Below, one piece after another: positions 63,701 to 64,000 of a stretch of DNA of 64,000 nt (within the stretch, counting starts at the first letter, position 1; the number at the start of each line of letters is the position of its first letter). Below the pieces are notes generated by a model that did not search any database, was not told where the DNA came from, and saw nothing but the letters and a program-made list of their open reading frames with translations. The stretch spans positions 518,939 through 582,938 of the forward strand of contig NZ_JANHLC010000004.1 in NCBI RefSeq assembly GCF_028682395.1, in the 5' to 3' direction. A program made the translations under genes and the position numbers. Source of the stretch: Pseudomonas putida. Its GTDB lineage: Bacteria > Pseudomonadota > Gammaproteobacteria > Pseudomonadales > Pseudomonadaceae.

Positions 63701-64000
63701 AAAGCCACGACTAGCGTGACGGATGTCAATGACATCACCACCGTCAAGCTGACCGCGACGTCGAGTGTGGGCGAGGGCGGCACCATCACCTACACCGCGA
63801 CCCTGATCGGTGCCGACGGGAAGACCCAGGTCACCGCCGGCTCGACCATGACCATCGAGCTGTCCAACGGCAAGACCATCACCATTGCCAAGGGTGCAAG
63901 CAGCAGTACCGCCACGGCTGTCGCGCCGAACGATATCTACACCGGCAACAAGCCGGTCGAAGTCTCGATCAAGGGCACCACGGGTGGCAGCTTCGAGCAG
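57731..64000 (+). CDS. lapA: Giant adhesin LapA, N-terminal 2090 residues (runs off the window)
   Basis: An open frame of 2090 codons with no stop reaches the right edge. The protein begins MSTVVAVVKSIVGQVEAV, the LapA retention module that plugs LapE. Residues 108-111 and 113-116 are two TAAG motifs, where Pseudomonas LapA proteins have the site cut by the periplasmic protease LapG. A Gly-rich linker follows, then Ig-like/Calx-beta repeats rich in Thr, Asp and Gly. Residues 275-925 and 926-1576 are a tandem pair of 651-residue units; from residue 1682 repeats of 105-108 residues begin. Cys is absent. The C-terminal secretion signal is beyond the window. In other pseudomonads LapA holds cells to surfaces until LapD/LapG release it. 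Confidence 0.95.
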   Translation, partial: MSTVVAVVKSIVGQVEAVSPEGVRRVLIEGDRLYTGDQLLTGAAGAVSLEMADGRTMDLGRDSQWSASEPDTSSADMAAATAQQAPSVEELQQAIAAGVDPTTELEATAAGPTAAGSGGAVGGGHSFVQLQETADQVDPTIGFPTAGLGLATSALEQTQGVLDADNGTTLALRPATLTLSATPTITEAGGVLVYTATVSQAPLSDLIVTLSNGAVIVISAGQTSGTVNVPLAPNDTVYIDPSDISVTVTGTSGGGGLVLTVDPTPAVTQVTDTTDTTTVTLTADSSVAENGTITYTATLTDAHGNLVTAHDVPVTVTLESGKVITIAVGQSSGTLDVTVGNDVYVGAPTVSETIATTSGGNLEHVVGDTTPATTTVTDVIDDTVISISGSASVTEGDPAHYTLTLNNQAEADVTVTLSYSGTAADGSDFTGKTTITIPKGSSGTTFDIATLNDQITENTEHFTITVDSATGGNFENIVVSGTHGSVTTTIVDNDIPSSNGGSATGLEDTPLALHWADFGISAIDSSVLDQGVKITGLPADGTLQLNINGVLTDVVADQIISKADIDAGKLVFTPAHNESGADGYGGNGVGNQQADYAQIKFEPIGAGTSGSEATLKIDITPQADAPTLSTTGNLVPSVGLIKETWTGLSALNGGGNGADTSLLKNTIDAADPSQKASHELVSNVQAGDVTVGTASKTSGLIYLEAGKTYTFSGSGDDSLLVTIGGQNVAGTTWGGGGQLNGAFTPTASGYYTIDIYHHNQDGPGNYDVNLQVDNGPVTDLGSSGVPLYTGPGDLTAAGVDLSDLHGSGGEGYYVGQTFNHGVENGSIKLSPITTGLTDTDGSETLKVTISGLPVGSVLTDGHGNTLTTTDGTLDVTGWNLDSLVLTPPQMTDASFVLTVTATSTESVGGDSKSVSLDLPIEVVPTTYHVELTATGTVEEGGDITYTATLVDANGVRITGHANPVTVTLDNQQTITIGAGQSSGTVTVTTADNDVYINTNTVKVAITGATGDDFTSLTPATGTADTLITDSTDTTTLSITGDATVTEGDTAHYTLTLDHEAQSDVTVTLSYSGTAVDGTDFTGQTTVTILKGTSSIPLNLLTLDNNLVQNAREFTVTIDGHSGGNFEQLLTSATQGSVTTTLNDNDTPSASGASATGVEDQPLTLTWANFGITNIDAAVPGQGVKITDLPADGKLQLNINGVLTDVAADQIISKADIDAGKLIFTPAHNESGADGYGGNGVGNQQADYAQIKFEPIGGGTSGNEATLKVDITPQADAPTLSTTVPGVVATGLIKETWTGLNALNGGGNGTNTTLLKTTLDAADPTKATSHTTVTDVQATSVAENVASKTSGLIYLEAGKTYTFSGSGDDSLLVAVGGTTVARTTWGENGNLNGSITPTVSGYYTLEIYHHNQNGPGNYDVNLQVGNGPVTDLGSAHVPLYTGPADLTGAGISLSDLHGSNGEGYYVGYKLNEGPENGSIKLSPITTGLTDTDGSETLSVKISGLPVGSVLTDGHGNTLTTTDGTLDVTGWHLDSLVLTPPPLTHGSFDLTVTATSTETVGGDSHDSNLTLPVTVVPTTYNVVLSASASVLEGGTITYTASLVDGNGKPVTAHTHAVTVTLESGKTITIEAGASSGELLVKAANDIYVGAPSVSEKFGSASGSDFSALNGNKTPVITSVTDVNDTTTLKLTATSSVAEGGIITYSATLLGKDGVTPVTAGSAMTITLSNGKTLTIAKGASTSNSATAAAPNDIYTDNKPVEVSVTKTVGGNFEQLDSTTLGKASTAVTDINDLTSIKLTATPSVAENGTITYTATLVGKDGKTPVTAGSAMTIELSNGKTITIAKGASSNTTTDVAPNDIYTGNKPIVVSITGTTGGSFEQLNTSATVSTSVTDVNDTTTVKLTATPSVTEGGTITYSATLVGKDGVTPVTAGSNMTITLSNGKTLTILKGASDSNTATAVAPNDIYTDNKPVAVSITGTSGGSFERLDTSSKATTSVTDVNDITTVKLTATSSVGEGGTITYTATLIGADGKTQVTAGSTMTIELSNGKTITIAKGASSSTATAVAPNDIYTGNKPVEVSIKGTTGGSFEQ
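58052..58078 (+). other. Two tandem TAAG (LapG-site) motifs in LapA
   Basis: Codons 108-111 (58052-58063) and 113-116 (58067-58078) both read Thr-Ala-Ala-Gly, separated by a single Pro. Cleavage by LapG in P. fluorescens occurs within a TAAG motif at about this position. Having two is noted as unusual. Confidence 0.65.
58553..60505 (+). repeat. lapA long tandem unit, copy 1 (651 codons)
   Basis: Contains in order an Ig-like segment (VAENGTITYTATL), a Calx-beta segment (VTEGDPAHYTLTL), a cadherin-like segment (LPADGTLQLNINGVLTDV), and a PA14-like carbohydrate-binding-type segment (SGLIYLEAGKTYTFSGSGDDSLLV; YHHNQDGPGNYDVNLQV). Corresponding landmarks in copy 2 are always exactly 1953 bases further on. 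Confidence 0.85.
60506..62458 (+). repeat. lapA long tandem unit, copy 2 (651 codons)
   Basis: Same domain order as copy 1: VEEGGDITYTATL, VTEGDTAHYTLTL, LPADGKLQLNINGVLTDV, SGLIYLEAGKTYTFSGSGDD. The central and PA14-like parts are almost identical to copy 1, while the Ig-like beginning has diverged strongly. This suggests either gene conversion or unequal selection along the unit. Confidence 0.85.
62774..64000 (+). repeat. lapA short tandem repeats of 105-108 residues
   Basis: Units begin at 62774, 63098, 63413 and 63731 (spacings 324, 315 and 318 bases) and the last is cut by the window edge. Each starts D.T..KLTATSSV.EGG.ITY and contains VTAGS.MTI.LSNGKT.TI.KGAS and APNDIYT.NKP. They are the beginning of the long repeat shaft typical of LapA. 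Confidence 0.9.

Noticed and set aside
62774..64000. CRISPR-like regular spacing
   Set aside because: The regularity comes from in-frame 105-108-residue protein repeats in lapA; there are no short identical repeats with unique spacers.

Overview
This window is a typical fluorescent Pseudomonas chromosome segment, most like the P. fluorescens complex. It is GC-rich with dense, tightly packed operons. It carries a pgaABCD operon, a lapEBC/lapA adhesin locus with a Pseudomonas-type LapA N-terminus, FecI/FecR/TonB-receptor signalling, and several RND- or Emr-type efflux operons. No tRNA, rRNA, CRISPR array or insertion sequence was seen.

Layout. (1) 1-11718, plus strand: a catabolic and uptake cluster. 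It holds the end of a class III aminotransferase, a complete dipeptide-type ABC importer (two permeases, two ATPases, a binding protein), a TonB-dependent receptor, an aldehyde dehydrogenase and an NtaA/SnaA-type FMN-dependent monooxygenase. It looks built to import and oxidatively cleave a small organic N- or S-containing compound. (2) 11842-15966: the first 35 codons of a LysR-type gene, then an AT-richer cassette with a Wzx-like flippase, an APH-like kinase and a GT4 glycosyltransferase. This looks like a polysaccharide module that replaced the regulator gene. (3) 16041-21992: a GlxA/AraC-type regulator divergent from a putrescine-type ABC importer and a proline-racemase-family enzyme that lacks the second catalytic cysteine. 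(4) 22108-33374: pgaABCD (minus strand, PNAG exopolysaccharide), then a CHASE2 histidine kinase, a periplasmic FecR-domain protein, a tiny membrane protein and a divergent OmpR-type response regulator. Similar TTCAGATT-containing direct repeats lie upstream of pgaA, of the fecR-like/kinase pair and of the small gene/regulator pair, which suggests one regulon. (5) 33450-43001: a DUF945 protein, a small membrane protein, an Aae-like aromatic-acid efflux operon under a MarR regulator with a visible palindromic operator, a DUF2789 protein and a GT39-type glycosyltransferase. (6) 43074-47092: an iron-regulated cell-surface signalling set (TonB receptor with STN domain, FecR, FecI) behind a good Fur box. 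(7) 47228-52341: an EmrAB-type tripartite drug efflux operon and a LysR regulator. (8) 52469-64000: the type I secretion operon lapE-lapB-lapC and, divergently, the start of the giant adhesin gene lapA, which runs off the right edge.

Taken together, the window holds two biofilm-matrix systems (PNAG polysaccharide and LapA adhesin), each with recognisable regulatory DNA, among nutrient scavenging and efflux operons. The most unusual points are two tandem TAAG motifs in the LapA retention module, an exact 1953-bp tandem duplication within lapA, two FleQ-like boxes placed on the lapA promoter, the shared motif joining the CHASE2/FecR two-component system to pga, and the cysteine-to-glycine change in the racemase-family enzyme. 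Operators, promoters and hairpins were found by eye, and family assignments come from recognised motifs, not from database searches.
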